A stretch of 64,000 nucleotides of DNA, from positions 173,024,147 through 173,088,146 of the forward strand of contig CM071597.1 in assembly GCA_036435485.1 (NCBI GenBank), in the 5' to 3' direction. The stretch comes from Saposhnikovia divaricata (lineage: Eukaryota; Streptophyta; Magnoliopsida; Apiales; Apiaceae). The notes below the pieces were generated by a model. The model made no database searches, had not been told where the DNA came from, and saw only the letters and a list, made by a program, of their open reading frames with translations. A program made the position numbers and the translations under genes. Below are positions 63,507 to 64,000 of the stretch, piece by piece. Positions within the stretch are counted from its first letter, which is position 1; each line of letters opens with the position of its first letter.

Positions 63507-64000
63507 CACTACAAGAAAAAATCGATCAGACAAAGGTTTTTCACCGTCGTCTGAAGTCCTGCTTCTCCGTTGTCTATTGGAATGCCGTCTGTTACGCGTA
63601 TCAGACAACAGCAGCATAACCGTTGTCTGTGTTGTAGAAAGACAACGACAACATTTCTTAAAAACGTTGTGTAATACTTGGATCACACAATGGTATTTAA
63701 ATTTGGTCTATTGTCTGATTATGTTTTTAACAAGGGTTCCTTCAGACATGTCTATTGTCTAATACCTGGATCATACAATGGTTTTTTAAATTTGGTCTAT
63801 TGTTTGATTATGTTTTTAACAAGGGTTTCTTCAGACATGTCTATTGTCTAATACCTGGATCATACAATGGTTTTTTAAATTTGGTCTATTGTCTAATTAT
63901 GTTTTTAACAATGGTTTCTTCAGACATGTTTATTGTCTATTACCTGGATCATACAATGGTTTTTTTAATTTGGTCTATTGTCTGATTATGTTTTTAACAA
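63507..64000 (+). mobile_element. CACTA (En/Spm-type) transposon, left end
   Basis: CACTACAAGAAAAAATCG at 63507 is the canonical plant CACTA terminus. CGTTGTCTG-type words follow in both orientations (63540-63670), as subterminal binding motifs do. The element runs out of the window; no transposase frame is seen yet. Confidence 0.85.
63662..64000 (+). repeat. 89-bp tandem repeat inside the CACTA element
   Basis: Unit starts at 63662, 63751, 63840 and 63929 (TCTATTGTCTAATACCTGGA in its common form) and contains TTTGGTCTATTGTCTGATTA. Nearly four units, period 89, reaching the window end. Confidence 0.92.

Overview
The window is nuclear DNA of a flowering plant, probably a eudicot. The evidence is its content: env-bearing Copia elements of Sirevirus type, chromodomain Gypsy elements (Tekay/Del-like) with LTRs of about 3.5 kb, CACTA-type DNA transposon termini, and initiator-Met tRNA primer sites (TGGTATCAGAGC). 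No intact cellular gene was found. The species cannot be named from sequence alone. Nearly everything is a stack of LTR retrotransposons whose order of insertion can be read from terminal TG...CA ends and 5-bp target-site duplications (TSDs).

Layout. (1) 1-10331, + strand: Sirevirus-like Copia copy 1 (5' LTR cut by the window edge), with gag, pol, a three-part env-like region and a 3' LTR. (2) 10332-11398: a truncated Gypsy LTR, a CACTA end and AT-rich and GC-rich short tandem repeats. (3) 11399-56310, - strand: Sirevirus-like copy 2, TSD CACGT on both sides, opened by three later insertions. Its own parts are 11399-18749, 35665-38188, 51489-52658 and 56153-56310. (3a) 18750-35664, in the integrase: a Gypsy element (TSD GAATA) with 3.65-kb LTRs and a mostly non-coding interior; its left LTR holds a solo LTR at 19427-23329 (TSD GAATA). 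(3b) 38189-51488, in gag: a nearly complete chromovirus (TSD GACAT) with gag-protease, RT, RNase H, integrase and chromodomain, plus an extra reading frame upstream of gag. (3c) 52659-56152, in the 5' LTR of copy 2: a solo Gypsy LTR in the opposite orientation (TSD TGTAG). (4) 56311-64000: old host-side DNA holding the other half of the split minisatellite, GCAACACT-rich stretches, a repeat built on GATATCGAA, captured protein-kinase exon fragments (60984-61238, - strand) and a CACTA end at 63507 leading into an 89-bp tandem array.

All coding parts are copies of retrotransposon replication genes: gag makes the particle; protease, integrase, RT and RNase H are cut from pol; the downstream frame of the Copia copies lies where Sireviruses carry an env-like gene. 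Every copy has stops or frameshifts, so none can be autonomous as read here. The chromovirus at 38189-51488 is the least damaged and, with near-identical LTRs, among the youngest. Points for a second look: the extra frame 5' of the chromovirus gag, the shared gag-to-pol frame offset of the two Copia copies, the shared architecture of their env-like proteins, the half-foreign interior of the 18750-35664 Gypsy element, and the shuffled kinase exons.
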